From: Brevinema andersonii
GTDB lineage: Bacteria > Spirochaetota > Brevinematia > Brevinematales > Brevinemataceae
Direction: 5' to 3'
Assembly (NCBI RefSeq): GCF_900112165.1
Contig: NZ_FOKY01000006.1
Location: 1-45,892 of the forward strand
DNA: 45,892 nucleotides
In this document: positions 6,776 through 16,753 of the stretch, piece by piece
How the letters are laid out: each line of letters starts with the position of its first letter
How positions within the stretch are numbered: the stretch's first letter is position 1
The notes under the pieces: model-generated
Told to the model about the DNA's origin: nothing
The model's database searches: none
The model's input: the letters and a program-made list of their open reading frames with translations, nothing else
Made by a program: the position numbers and the translations under genes

Positions 6776-7653
6776 TATTCAGTTCTTGATTGAGCCTGTA
6801 TTTTTGCATATTTTTTGATCAGGTGCTGGAATTTACGATCGGAATATTGTCCTAAATCAAATGCTGTAATGTCATTTTTACTTTTGAGGTATAAGTTAGC
6901 ACCATGTTCTAGAAGAAGCTCTGTGATATAATAATATTTCTGTGCAATGGCTAGAAGTAATGCAGTAGCACCTTGTTCGTTTTGACGATTGATATCAGCT
7001 CCGTATTTAAGAAGCAGCTGTACAATAGTAAGATGTCCTTGACTGCTTGCGATCATAAGTGGAGTGTTTGCAGTATTTTTTCGAGTTTGATCAGGATCTT
7101 CTCCATGTTCCAAAAGCAAGCCCACTAATTGATGGTTGCCTGAATATATAGCACTCAACAAAGGCGAAACACCTTCTGATGAATACGTATCACTAACTGC
7201 ACCGTTTTCCAGTAAAAGCTCAGCAATTGCTGGTCGATTGTATTGGACTGCTAAATGGAGGGGTGTCAGTCCCTCTTTATTGGTTGCATTGATAGAGATA
7301 TTCTGAGTAAGCAAGTATTTTATATAATTTTCATTATTATTATGTACAGCAGTACTTAACGTTGAATTGCCATTATTGTCTTTTGCATTAATGAAAGCTC
7401 CATGTTCGATCAGAATAGATGCCATGTTCGAAGAAAAATTTTGGATATACATGAGAGGCGTACGCCCCATATTATCTCGGCTATTGGGGTTAAATCCTTG
7501 TTTTAGTAAAGATTGTACTTCTTCAAAGTTATTATTGTAAACTGCTAAAAATAGAGCATTTTCTGGTGAATCAGTTAATTCAGAATAATAAGCTTGACAG
7601 ACAATAGTATCAAAAAATAGGATAATGAAAAAAAATATTTTTTTCAACCGCAT
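6775..7653 (-). CDS. Exported ankyrin-repeat protein (upstream copy)
   Basis: From the ATG at 7653 this is a 292-residue protein with a signal peptide (MRLKKIFFFIILFFDTIVCQA) and about eight ankyrin repeats, for example NKEGLTPLHLAVQ and LLLKYGADIN. An ATG at 7677 is open but lies at the predicted transcript start. The 7653 start has an AGGGA site seven bases upstream. It resembles the downstream ankyrin protein in length, layout and export signal, which suggests an old tandem duplication. It is the first gene of its transcript. Confidence 0.85.
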   Translation of the reverse strand: MRLKKIFFFIILFFDTIVCQAYYSELTDSPENALFLAVYNNNFEEVQSLLKQGFNPNSRDNMGRTPLMYIQNFSSNMASILIEHGAFINAKDNNGNSTLSTAVHNNNENYIKYLLTQNISINATNKEGLTPLHLAVQYNRPAIAELLLENGAVSDTYSSEGVSPLLSAIYSGNHQLVGLLLEHGEDPDQTRKNTANTPLMIASSQGHLTIVQLLLKYGADINRQNEQGATALLLAIAQKYYYITELLLEHGANLYLKSKNDITAFDLGQYSDRKFQHLIKKYAKIQAQSRTE

Positions 7654-7680
7654 AGATTCCCTACATAAACAATTCATATT

Positions 7681-7709
7681 ATTATCTCATAAGAGCCCTT
7701 TTTTGTCAA
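7681..7709 (-). promoter_or_regulatory. Promoter of the ankyrin gene pair
   Basis: On the minus strand, a perfect TTGACA (7709-7704) and GATAAT (7686-7681) are 17 bases apart. Transcription would begin near 7674, which excludes the ATG at 7677 and supports the start at 7653. Confidence 0.75.
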
Positions 7710-7736
7710 GAAGTTTAGAATAATTGTTTCATAATA

Positions 7737-7765
7737 TTGACAAAATATTAATTTTTTGCTATGAT
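7737..7765 (+). promoter_or_regulatory. Promoter of the MATE gene
   Basis: A perfect TTGACA (7737-7742) and TATGAT (7760-7765) are 17 bases apart. The transcript would start near 7772, leaving an unusually long untranslated leader of about 195 bases. The leader holds a 22-codon hydrophobic frame (7787-7855) without a ribosome-binding site, and no riboswitch that I recognise. Confidence 0.75.
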
Positions 7766-7966
7766 GTATTTTATTGTGGTTGTATTATGATACAAGATGT
7801 TTATATTTTCTTTTTATTCAAAGATATATTAATTTTCTTTATCATATATATTTAATTTTTCCTATTTATAGTTTTGTTTGGGGTGCTATTAGTTTTATTT
7901 ATTATTCATCTTTTCTCCTTAATCTCTTTTCTTATTAATTTATATATATTTTGAAAGGAGAAATTT

Positions 7967-9307
7967 ATGAATAATATTTTTATTACAAGGCGTATGCGTA
8001 AAATTGCATGGCCATTAACTATTAATACATTAACATTTTATGCCGTAGCAATTACCGATTCTGTTTTTATCGGACATTATAGGCCTGATGGCTTAGATAT
8101 TCTTAATACTATTATGTTACCTTATATTACTCTTAATCAATTGATGGATTATATGCATATGGGAACTGTAATACTGGCTACTCAATCGATTGGTGCTAAA
8201 TTTTATCATAAGGCACAAAAAATTGTAGAAAATGGATTTTTTGTATATGGTATGGTTGGAGCAGTTTTTTGGGCTTTGTGGTTTTTTGGTGCGGAAAAAA
8301 TTTACAGCTTACTTGATCCCAATGCTGAAACTTTGAAAATTGCTGTCGATTATATGCATATTGTTTCATTTTCTTATTTGATGAATGGCTTTATTTACAA
8401 AGGTGTACAATCTGTTTTTGCAACGACAGGATATACAAAGCCTTTTATGATAGTCGGGATTGTGCAAGTATTAGCTAATACTGTTTTTAATAGATTATTT
8501 ATTCACGGAGATTTCTTTTTCCCTGAACTTGGGATTTCCGGTGCTGCATGGGGAACTATTGTCAGTACAGCATTGGGTAATCTGCTAATGCTGTACTATC
8601 TCTTCCAACAAAAAAACATTATGCCAACATTAAAAGGAATTGTACATCCTGATAAAAAACTTGTATACCAAACCATACGAATGGGATTTCCTGTAGGTAT
8701 CGATATGGTTTTGTGGGGATTGGGCGGTAATTTTCTGGTATGGGTGATCAATAATACGGATCCTAGCTTAAATCGATTTATGTTTTTCTTTATCACGCTG
8801 CCTGAATTTGGCTTTAGAATGTATTCGGGCTATATCTTAGCTGTTACTAATTTAGCTGGACGTGCTTTCGGTGCCCGTAATATTAAAAAAGTCATCAAAG
8901 TGATGTATTTCGGCCTTAGAGATGCTGGACTGATATCTTTAGGTGTAGCATTGATTTATATATTCTTTGCAAAATATATAGCATATATGTTCACTAGTGA
9001 TCCGCAAACAATTGACCTCTTGAAAAAATATATTCCTTTGATGGTGTTAATTACATTGCCGCGGACGCTCTGGGAGATTTTTAACGGCATTCTGCACGGT
9101 ATGGGAATTACCTTGTGGGGAATGTTTGTACAGATGGTAGGGTTGACAGCAATTGCTTTACAGTCATATTTTTTTGTTGGTCAACTTCATTGGGGAGTAT
9201 TCGGTATTTTTCTTATTTATGTTGTCGACGAAATATTAAGAGTCATATTTATGGGCGGTCGCTTGTTTTTCTCCTTGAAAAATATAAAGGTTAGTTCTAA
9301 CCGGTAA
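7967..9307 (+). CDS. MATE family multidrug/cation exporter
   Basis: This inner-membrane protein belongs to the MATE (NorM/DinF-like) family, which expels organic cations or drugs in exchange for Na+ or H+. The 446 residues form about twelve hydrophobic helices in two related halves. The first begins with RRMRKIAWPLTINTLTFYAVAITDSVFIG, where the PL..N...Y..TDS.F.G pattern is typical. A strong AAAGGAG site precedes the ATG. The sbcDC fusion follows 12 bases after the stop, so the two are probably co-transcribed. The substrate cannot be read from sequence. Confidence 0.88.
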   Translation: MNNIFITRRMRKIAWPLTINTLTFYAVAITDSVFIGHYRPDGLDILNTIMLPYITLNQLMDYMHMGTVILATQSIGAKFYHKAQKIVENGFFVYGMVGAVFWALWFFGAEKIYSLLDPNAETLKIAVDYMHIVSFSYLMNGFIYKGVQSVFATTGYTKPFMIVGIVQVLANTVFNRLFIHGDFFFPELGISGAAWGTIVSTALGNLLMLYYLFQQKNIMPTLKGIVHPDKKLVYQTIRMGFPVGIDMVLWGLGGNFLVWVINNTDPSLNRFMFFFITLPEFGFRMYSGYILAVTNLAGRAFGARNIKKVIKVMYFGLRDAGLISLGVALIYIFFAKYIAYMFTSDPQTIDLLKKYIPLMVLITLPRTLWEIFNGILHGMGITLWGMFVQMVGLTAIALQSYFFVGQLHWGVFGIFLIYVVDEILRVIFMGGRLFFSLKNIKVSSNR

Positions 9308-9319
9308 CAAAGGGTACGC

Positions 9320-12300
9320 ATGAAAATTCTATGCACTGCCGATTGGCATTTGGGCAAAAAATTAGAAGCTTTTTCGCGTCTGGAAGAGCAAATTCTAGTG
9401 ATGGATGAAATTGTCCAATATGCAGAAGAGCAAAAGGTTGATGCAGTGATTGTAGCAGGAGACTGCTTTGATACCGTAAATCCGAGTCCTGAAGTGACAA
9501 AATTGTTTGTTAAAACATTAGCGCGCCTATCAAGAAACGGAGAATGTGTGGTTCTGGTGATTGCCGGGAACCATGATTCTCCGTTATTTTTATCTTCTTC
9601 TGAAGCATTTGCTTCTCAAGTCGGGGTTGCTATTGTTGGTTTTGTGCATGAAGTACCTCGGCTGGAAGAAAACAGCTCTGCATGGAGAGTGAATGCTTCG
9701 GCACCAGGAATGATTGAAATTTTCTTTAAAAAAGCAAAGAAAAATATTAGATTTTTACTGGCACCGTATGCTAATGCACAACGTTTGAAAAAAGATTTTG
9801 GTGTTGAGGACAGCAGTAAAAAAATATGGGAAGTGTTTCAGAAACAATGGCAAGAAAATATCTCTCAAGATTCTGATGTTATTAATATCTTAGTGGCGCA
9901 TTATTTTGTTCTGCCCGAAAAGAAGGATACTTTAATTCAAGAAGAGCCCCCCGTAGAAGATGAAGGTGAAAAAAAAATAGGTGGAATAGGTGGTATTTCT
10001 GCAGAATATATTCCTCAGGGAATTGATTATGCCATTCTCGGGCATATACACAGACCACAAAAAATATTTTCGAAAAATTGTCAGGTTTTCTATACTGGTA
10101 GTCCCCTTATTTATAGTATGTCGGAAAGCGGACAACAAAAAACTTTATTAATACTGGAAATTAACCGTAAAAAATCCGAATATTATTATCCTTTGACACA
10201 AGGTAGAAATATCAAACGTATTATTTTTGATGATGTAAGCAAAATAGAAAACCTTCTACAAGGAGAGGATGAAAATTATATCGAATTAGTATGGTGTGGT
10301 GACCGCTACCTAGAAGCTCATGAAATGCACAAGTTGAACAACATTCATTCCAGACTGCTTCGTGTCGATATGCAGCCGAAATTCAGCAAAACACTTGCCT
10401 TAAATCCAGATATAGAATATATTCATGAACGGTCATCTCTAGAATTGTTTAAGGATTATTTTTTGTTTAAAAGAAAAATGGAAGCTCCGGAAAGTTTACT
10501 TGCCTTTTTTGAAACATTAAATCAGTATGATCAAACTTCAATATTGCATTTTCGAAAACAAGGGTTTCTTCCTTATTCTCTAAAAATTCAAGGTTTTTAT
10601 TCTTATAAAAGTGAGGTTTTTATTGATTTTTCTATATTTGAAGAAAAGAAATTTTTCGGAATTTTTGGTTCGGTTGGAGTAGGAAAATCGGCAATTATTG
10701 AGGCTATTATTTTTGCCTTATATGCTAGAACAGAGCGTTTAGGCTCAATGGGCAGTGGTAGCGGATCATCTAATTTTTCTGTGACTTATAGCATGATGAA
10801 TCTTGAGTCAGATACCATGTTAATTGAATTTGAATTTTCTGTTATTGGAGAGTCCGGTATCGAAGAATATTTATGCCGAATTCATGCAGTTCGTGATAAA
10901 AAGAAATTTGAAAAAGTAGACGCAAAACGTGAAGTATTTCGTAAGCAAAATAATGAATGGGTACCTCAAGGAAAAATATCCGGTGAGGAAATATTAGGAT
11001 TGAGTTACGATGATTTTCGAAAAACAATAGTGTTACAACAACGTGATTTTTTGAATTTTCTTCATGCTACGCCCAGCAAAAATGCAGAAACTTTAATGAG
11101 ACTTTTTCATTTGGAACGCTTTGATTTATCAGATCAAGTTGCTATATTAAAAAATGAAAATAGCGGCAATTTAAAGGCATTGTCTGCGCAACTGATGCTT
11201 TTTGAAGATGTCTCAGATGAATTGTTATCTGAGTTGAAAGAACGAAAGAAACAATATAAGATTGAATTGGAATATTCGAAACATGAATTAAATAGTAAAA
11301 AAAAATCTAAAGAAGAAATTCAAAAAAAAATTGATCAATTACTTCTCTTAAAAGAGTCAAAAGAAAAAATAGCTCTGTTAGAACAGAAAAAAGAAAAAAT
11401 AGAACAGGCTGAATTGCGTTTGAAAGTAGATCGTATTATTGAACTGGATGATAATATTAAAAAATATATAAACAATATTAATGAATCTCAATGGAAAATT
11501 GATCAATTGCAAAAAGATTTAACTCTATTACAAACTGATAGTGAAAAAGAAGCAGAAATATTCAAATTATTACAGCAAGAACTTGAAGAAATTCAAACAC
11601 ACAAAAAACAATTTATCCAGCAAAAAGATTTTTGGCAAGAACAAGAATTTGATAAATTAATTGTGCATTTAGAATATCAAATAAAACAATGGAATCAATT
11701 AGAAGCAAGAAGTTTGGAATTGCTCAACAAACAAAAAACATTGAAAATTGGCCGTTCTTTGAATGATGTTAATTTACATGCACAAGAAATAAAAACACAA
11801 CTTAATTTTATTTATGAAGAAGAGCAGAAATATAAAAGTTTGTTGGGGTTATCTGGGATTTCTTATTGCTTAAAGCCGAATGAACCTTGTCCTTTATGTG
11901 GTTCAATAGAACATCCTAGTCCTTTTGAATCTATTGATGAGCATATGTTAGAAAATTTTACTCAGCAAAGATTGGCCTTAGAAAAATTATTAGAGCAGCT
12001 TCGCGATGAATATAGGCAAGTAGAAATGTCTGAAAAACTTTGTCAAAATTATAAAGATGAATTAGAACAATTAGAATCACAAAAACAAAACTTATTAAAT
12101 AATGAATCTTTAGATTCTTGGAAAGAAAAACTTAATCAATTATTAATCGAAAATAAGCAAAAAAAAGAAAATCTATTGCAAGCAAAAACAAAAATTAATG
12201 AATATGAAAATCTTCAAGTTGAATTAGAAAAGAAAAAAAATATGTCAGAAATAAGAAAATACGAGTTAGAGAAAAAAATAACACAATTTCAGAGTTTGTT

Positions 12301-13201
12301 GTTTGCATCTATTGACCAGAAAAATCAAATACAAAAAATGTTAGAATCAGATATTATTAAGAAAGAGCAAGAATTAAAAAAGATCGGACTTAGTGAAATT
12401 GAATATTCTAAAAGTGCGTTATTTTCTAAAATGAGTTATGAAGACATTTCGAATTATAGAAAAGAATATGCCGTTTTAGAAAATAAAATAAAAGAACTAT
12501 CCCATTTGGAAATCAATAATAATATAGATTTTTCTTTATTATTAAATGAATTAGAACAAGATGTTTTATTATTAGAATCCAAGATTTCAATAAACGAACA
12601 GGATTTAGGATCTTTATCTGATAAAATTAAATCTTTGCAGCAGAATATAATACAAAAAGAAATGTTAATGGAACAACAAAAAGAAATGTTAATCAATCAA
12701 GAAAATATTGCTATTTTAGAACAGCTTTTTAAAGCAAAAGGATTTGTAAATTTTATCGGTCAAAAATATCTGGAACAGCTTTGTTACTATGCTAATCAGC
12801 GTTTTTTAAGATTCAGTAGAAATCAGTTTGCTATAGAAGCTCCTAGTGATTTGCAACATAAAGGGGTTTATGTGATTGATCGTCTTGCCGGTGGTAATAA
12901 GCGTGATATATCAACATTATCTGGTGGACAAAGTTTCCAAGCAGCGTTAGCATTGGCTCTGGCATTAGCTGATCAGAGTAGAGTAGGACATCGTTTCTTT
13001 TTTGTGGATGAAGGATTTGGCTCGCTTGATGAAGAAAATCTTAGAATTGTTCTTCAAACTTTGTATGAATTGGCACAACAAGAACAGCGTATTGTTGGAC
13101 TTATTTCGCATGTCCCTGCTATTCAGGATGAAGTTAATATATGTCTTCACGTACATAATGATCAGGGAAATGATGTTAAAATAGACATAGAGTTTAATTA
13201 A
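9320..13201 (+). CDS. sbcDC: SbcD-SbcC fusion nuclease/ATPase
   Basis: SbcCD (bacterial Mre11-Rad50) cuts hairpins and protein-blocked DNA ends, normally as two proteins. Here one uninterrupted 1293-residue chain carries both. Residues 1 to about 410 are SbcD-like, with CTADWHLGK, VAGDCFDT, AGNHDS and GHIHRPQ. From about 416 the SbcC part starts with its Walker A (FGSVGVGKS). A very long Lys/Glu coiled coil follows, with a zinc hook C857-P-L-C860. The chain ends with signature LSGGQ (1200-1204), Walker B FFFVDEGFGS (D1230-E1231) and a GLISHV motif. An AAAGGG site precedes the ATG. The 3' end overlaps the permease gene by eight bases. Confidence 0.93.
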   Translation: MKILCTADWHLGKKLEAFSRLEEQILVMDEIVQYAEEQKVDAVIVAGDCFDTVNPSPEVTKLFVKTLARLSRNGECVVLVIAGNHDSPLFLSSSEAFASQVGVAIVGFVHEVPRLEENSSAWRVNASAPGMIEIFFKKAKKNIRFLLAPYANAQRLKKDFGVEDSSKKIWEVFQKQWQENISQDSDVINILVAHYFVLPEKKDTLIQEEPPVEDEGEKKIGGIGGISAEYIPQGIDYAILGHIHRPQKIFSKNCQVFYTGSPLIYSMSESGQQKTLLILEINRKKSEYYYPLTQGRNIKRIIFDDVSKIENLLQGEDENYIELVWCGDRYLEAHEMHKLNNIHSRLLRVDMQPKFSKTLALNPDIEYIHERSSLELFKDYFLFKRKMEAPESLLAFFETLNQYDQTSILHFRKQGFLPYSLKIQGFYSYKSEVFIDFSIFEEKKFFGIFGSVGVGKSAIIEAIIFALYARTERLGSMGSGSGSSNFSVTYSMMNLESDTMLIEFEFSVIGESGIEEYLCRIHAVRDKKKFEKVDAKREVFRKQNNEWVPQGKISGEEILGLSYDDFRKTIVLQQRDFLNFLHATPSKNAETLMRLFHLERFDLSDQVAILKNENSGNLKALSAQLMLFEDVSDELLSELKERKKQYKIELEYSKHELNSKKKSKEEIQKKIDQLLLLKESKEKIALLEQKKEKIEQAELRLKVDRIIELDDNIKKYINNINESQWKIDQLQKDLTLLQTDSEKEAEIFKLLQQELEEIQTHKKQFIQQKDFWQEQEFDKLIVHLEYQIKQWNQLEARSLELLNKQKTLKIGRSLNDVNLHAQEIKTQLNFIYEEEQKYKSLLGLSGISYCLKPNEPCPLCGSIEHPSPFESIDEHMLENFTQQRLALEKLLEQLRDEYRQVEMSEKLCQNYKDELEQLESQKQNLLNNESLDSWKEKLNQLLIENKQKKENLLQAKTKINEYENLQVELEKKKNMSEIRKYELEKKITQFQSLLFASIDQKNQIQKMLESDIIKKEQELKKIGLSEIEYSKSALFSKMSYEDISNYRKEYAVLENKIKELSHLEINNNIDFSLLLNELEQDVLLLESKISINEQDLGSLSDKIKSLQQNIIQKEMLMEQQKEMLINQENIAILEQLFKAKGFVNFIGQKYLEQLCYYANQRFLRFSRNQFAIEAPSDLQHKGVYVIDRLAGGNKRDISTLSGGQSFQAALALALALADQSRVGHRFFFVDEGFGSLDEENLRIVLQTLYELAQQEQRIVGLISHVPAIQDEVNICLHVHNDQGNDVKIDIEFN

Positions 13202-14435
13202 TCATAAAATATCTGATAACAGCCAAAAATAGCAAACTGAATCCAATCAAAATTTCGTAAGGAAAAACTCTAAATCGTTCTTTTAGGGACAAATGAAGAG
13301 AATCTTTCGTGTTATGAAAAAACGAGCCATGTGGCATATGATCCATGACCATAGAACCAGCATTAATTAAAGATGCTCCCTGTACTGGGGCTATTCCTGT
13401 ATTAATGATGAGGTCAACAAAGGTTGTTGAAGCAATAGTAGCTCCTGCGGTTGCGGATGCAGTAACCATAGCTAAGAAAAGTCCGGAAAGAGGCGCAATA
13501 AAAAAATCAGAAATATGTACTGTTTCTAAAAACTGCAGACTTAATTCTTTAATGTTGGAGTTTTGAATCATACCGGCCATTGTTCCTACACCTATGAGTA
13601 ATAGAACAACACCTGAAATTTTTTCCAAGCCTATACACAAACAAGAGTTAAATTCTGGAAGTTTGTCCATAGCTATGATCCCCAGCATACCACCTATAGG
13701 CAAGGCAATTAATGGGTCAATAGCAATTTGAAATAGCGGCTGCAAGGTCAGCAGCAAGATAGCAGTAACTGGACCAATAATGCTTGCCATGAAAGATGGT
13801 AATTTGCCGTGATGAAAGTGGGGATTTTCTGTAACTTTTTCTCCTTTGTTAATGAAAAATTTTGCAATAGTTGTTGTCAGTATAATAGCAATAATGCTCG
13901 GAAAAATATTCGCGGCCATAACCGATGAGATGGGAACTTGAAATATTTCTGACACAGCAATAGTACTGGGATTAGGTGATATTAAATTTCCTGCTTTTCC
14001 GCCTCCGCTAAGTGCCAGTAAAATAGCAGATTTAGAAATATTTAATTTTTGCGCGATCGTCAGAGCGATCGGTGCAATCGTAATAATTGTGACATCAAGA
14101 AAAATTCCAGTAGCTGTTAAACAAAATGTTGCTAAAGTTAATGCTAATAAAACAAGTTTTTCTCCTAATTTTTCAATAATTGTTTCTGCTATTTTAATAG
14201 CAGCACCTGTTTTGACTAGCGTGCCTACTAAAATCCCCGCCGTAAGAATCCTAATAATCGCTGGAACCATTGTCTTGATGCCGCTAATCATAATATTGAT
14301 TGTGGTATTTAGAGAGAATCCGCCTATTATGCCGGCAATAAGTGAGCCTAAAATTAAAGCATATACAGGATGAAAGCGACGTAGAATAAAAATAATAGAA
14401 ATAGTAAGCCCAATAAGAACACCCAGTGATGTCAT
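13194..14435 (-). CDS. GntP-family permease (gluconate/organic acid-type)
   Basis: This inner-membrane permease of the GntP family takes up gluconate or related small acids, or D-serine, with protons. From the ATG at 14435 it has 413 residues and about twelve hydrophobic helices. Typical features are GGGKAGNLISPNPSTIA (about 160-176) and the ATASATAGATIASTTF region. An earlier in-frame ATG (14480) lies inside the promoter, while the 14435 start has an AAGGG site. No sugar-acid kinase or amino acid enzyme is adjacent, so the substrate is not determined. Confidence 0.82.
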   Translation of the reverse strand: MTSLGVLIGLTISIIFILRRFHPVYALILGSLIAGIIGGFSLNTTINIMISGIKTMVPAIIRILTAGILVGTLVKTGAAIKIAETIIEKLGEKLVLLALTLATFCLTATGIFLDVTIITIAPIALTIAQKLNISKSAILLALSGGGKAGNLISPNPSTIAVSEIFQVPISSVMAANIFPSIIAIILTTTIAKFFINKGEKVTENPHFHHGKLPSFMASIIGPVTAILLLTLQPLFQIAIDPLIALPIGGMLGIIAMDKLPEFNSCLCIGLEKISGVVLLLIGVGTMAGMIQNSNIKELSLQFLETVHISDFFIAPLSGLFLAMVTASATAGATIASTTFVDLIINTGIAPVQGASLINAGSMVMDHMPHGSFFHNTKDSLHLSLKERFRVFPYEILIGFSLLFLAVIRYFMIN

Positions 14436-14460
14436 AATTTTGCCCTTAATAATTTTTATA

Positions 14461-14490
14461 AGTATAAAGCATTCTTTCATAAGAAGTCAA
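14461..14490 (-). promoter_or_regulatory. Promoter of the GntP-type permease
   Basis: On the minus strand, TTGACT (14490-14485) and TATACT (14466-14461) are 18 bases apart. It predicts a transcript start near 14454 and so supports the ATG at 14435. Confidence 0.7.
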
Positions 14491-14534
14491 ATTATTTTGT
14501 ATTTTGCGAAAAATTAACTAAAATAACGATAAAA

Positions 14535-14576
14535 TAGTTTAGTTTGAGAATATGTAAGAATATGTTTAGAATGAGC
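14535..14576. repeat. TTTAGTTTGAGA-type short repeats
   Basis: AGTTTAGTTTGAGA (about 14536-14549) is followed by a weaker copy, GTTTAGAATGAGC (14564-14576). The first copy matches one of the repeats at 45605-45621. Both sit in gene-free DNA and may be ends of a decayed insertion sequence. Confidence 0.35.
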
Positions 14577-14581
14577 TTATA

Positions 14582-15176
14582 AGTTTACTATATTCTTAAT
14601 GATTTTGAGGAAAGTGGTTAATATAAGTTTTTTATAGACGTGATGATTAAGTAAAATGAATTCATAATATTCGAACTTATCATTAAAATTTCCAATCTTC
14701 ATCCAATATTGTACCTTTTGAATGCATCAGTAATAACAATATTATTCTCAGTAACTTTTTCTAAAATGGAAAGCAATTATTTTCCGGTTAATTTTTGATT
14801 TTTCTTATTTAGTAATGCCATTTCACATACACCTTAAAAGATATTTAATATATTTCTCTATAAGTTTATGAATTCATTTTTTATTTTTTAGAATATTATA
14901 ATTTAAATGTTATCAAAGTATTTTTGTGATAATTTTATGGTTATTGAGTTAAAGCAGAAAAGATGTTGATAGAAAAACTAAAAAATCTCTATGATGTTAT
15001 GATATAAGCAAACAGAAGTGGTTGAAACATTTTAACCTGAAATTATTTTAATAAACTTTACTCAAGATACAGCAGTTTTAATTTTCTTTATTATCTAGGA
15101 TGATTTTATATAATTAATGCGCCAAAACGCAAATTTTAATAGCTATTTACTCTGCTAAAGTGAATAAAGATAGGGA
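14582..15176. other. Gene-poor AT-rich gap
   Basis: About 600 bp between the permease and rho hold no intact gene, no tRNA and no riboswitch that I recognise. The only structure I can point to is the minus-strand coding relic at 14680-14821 and the short repeats just before it. Confidence 0.6.
14680..14821 (-). pseudogene. Possible transposase relic
   Basis: Reading the minus strand from the ATG at 14821 gives MALLNKKNQKLTGK, a stop, LLSILEKVTENNIVITDAF, KRYNIG, a stop, then RLEIL. The N-N-I-V-I-T-D-A-F-K-R-Y stretch resembles the region around a catalytic aspartate in DDE transposases of the IS1595/ISXO2 type. At least two stop codons interrupt it and the rest of the gene is gone. The identification is weak but would fit the gene-poor gap and the nearby short repeats. 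Confidence 0.3.
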
Positions 15177-16709
15177 TCAGGCCTTCCCTAAGAATTGCAA
15201 ATTGTTAAGAAATTCTTCATTAGTAGGAAATTTTTTCATAGCCTGACTAATTTTATTAATAATTTCTTCATTAGACATGTTTACAAACACTTTTCTTAAC
15301 ATACGTATTTTTTCTAAGTTTGCACTATTAAGTAAAAGATCTTCCCGCCTTGTTCCTGAAATTTTAATATCAAATGCAGGAAATGTGCGCTGATTAGCCA
15401 AGTTACGGTCCAAGTTGATTTCCATATTACCTGTGCCTTTGAATTCTTCGAAAATAATGTCATCCATTTTTGATCCCGTATCTACAAGCGCTGTTGCAAT
15501 AATTGTTAAACTGCCTCCTTCTTCGATATTGCGAGCAGCTCCGAAGAATTTTTTAGGTTTGTGAAGGGCTCCTGAATCAATCCCTCCTGACAATACTTTT
15601 CCTGAAGATGGTTCTACTTGGTTGTAAGCCCGTGCAAGCCGAGTAATTGAATCTAATAAAATCACAACATCATAGCCGCTTTCAACCAAACGACGAGCCT
15701 TTTCAAGAACCATTTGTGCTACATTCACATGTTTTTGAGCGGGCTCATCAAATGTCGAATAGACAACTTCAGCTTTTACGGAGCGCTGCATATCAGTTAC
15801 TTCTTCAGGTCTTTCGTCTACGAGAAAAACAATAAGTTTGATTTCCGGATGATTTGTTGTTATACTATTGGCTATGTCTTTTAGAAGTGTGGTTTTTCCA
15901 GCTTTGGGAGGTGATACTAATAATGCTCGTTGTCCTTTTCCAATAGGTGTAAATAAATCCATCATACGCATAGCAAGAGAATCGGGAGAACGTTCCAACT
16001 TGATTTGTTCTTCCGGGAATAACGGAGTTAAATTGGAAAATAACGTCCGTTTCCGTGCTACTTCAGCAGATTTTTCGTTAATACTTTCAACTTTAAGCAT
16101 GGCAAAAAATTTTTCTTCTTCTGTGCGCTGCGGAGGACGGATTTGACCTTGGAGCACATCGCCGCTCCGTAACCGGAAAAGTGATATTTGAGATGGCGAA
16201 ACATAGATATCATCAGAACTAGGCAGATAGCTATACCGTGGAGATCGTAAAAATCCAAAACCTCCGTCTATCAGTTGCAAAGTCCCGCCACCATAAATAA
16301 TACCTTTATTGTCGGCATGTTTCCTAAGAATAGTGTATACTAATTCCTGAGTATGCATACTTTCGCAATTTTCTAATTTCAAATGTTCGGCAACCATTAA
16401 TAATTCTGTAATGGATAATTGTTTAAGCTGGTTAATAAATAACATAGTTCCATCTTCAGAAAAAACTTGAGACATAACTTTTTGAGGGTCCGAAGAATGT
16501 TCGTATATAGCAAATAAATTTTTGCTATATTTTTTGAAATCTTTATCGTCAAGAGGAATAAATTCTTCAATAAGATTATCCTCAGGAAGCTGCGCAGATG
16601 TTTTTTTTGATTTACGATGTGTTTTTTTGTTTTCTGTAGGTTGTTCAAGAGTCACATTCTCTTGAATTTCGTTTTCTGAATTATTTTTCAGTTTGATACG
16701 ACGAGCCAT
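15177..16709 (-). CDS. rho: Transcription termination factor Rho
   Basis: Rho is the hexameric RNA helicase that ends transcription of untranslated RNA. The 510 residues exceed the usual 420. About 90 extra charged residues precede the N-terminal helical domain (about 94-130). The cold-shock RNA-binding domain follows ([22 protein letters not shown]), then the RecA-like core with Walker [10 protein letters not shown] (266-274), Walker B VVILLDS and the SGGIDSGAL loop. Spirochaete and other bacterial Rho proteins often carry such N-terminal insertions. The gene has its own promoter with a palindrome over the start point. Confidence 0.97.
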   Translation of the reverse strand: MARRIKLKNNSENEIQENVTLEQPTENKKTHRKSKKTSAQLPEDNLIEEFIPLDDKDFKKYSKNLFAIYEHSSDPQKVMSQVFSEDGTMLFINQLKQLSITELLMVAEHLKLENCESMHTQELVYTILRKHADNKGIIYGGGTLQLIDGGFGFLRSPRYSYLPSSDDIYVSPSQISLFRLRSGDVLQGQIRPPQRTEEEKFFAMLKVESINEKSAEVARKRTLFSNLTPLFPEEQIKLERSPDSLAMRMMDLFTPIGKGQRALLVSPPKAGKTTLLKDIANSITTNHPEIKLIVFLVDERPEEVTDMQRSVKAEVVYSTFDEPAQKHVNVAQMVLEKARRLVESGYDVVILLDSITRLARAYNQVEPSSGKVLSGGIDSGALHKPKKFFGAARNIEEGGSLTIIATALVDTGSKMDDIIFEEFKGTGNMEINLDRNLANQRTFPAFDIKISGTRREDLLLNSANLEKIRMLRKVFVNMSNEEIINKISQAMKKFPTNEEFLNNLQFLGKA

Positions 16710-16753
16710 GGATACCTCTAGTGATTTTGGATATTAATGAGTATTTATTTAAG

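Noticed and set aside
7787-7855. A 22-codon hydrophobic peptide in the MATE leader
   Set aside because: There is no ribosome-binding site and the Ile/Phe content is expected from AT-rich sequence, so I did not call it a gene.
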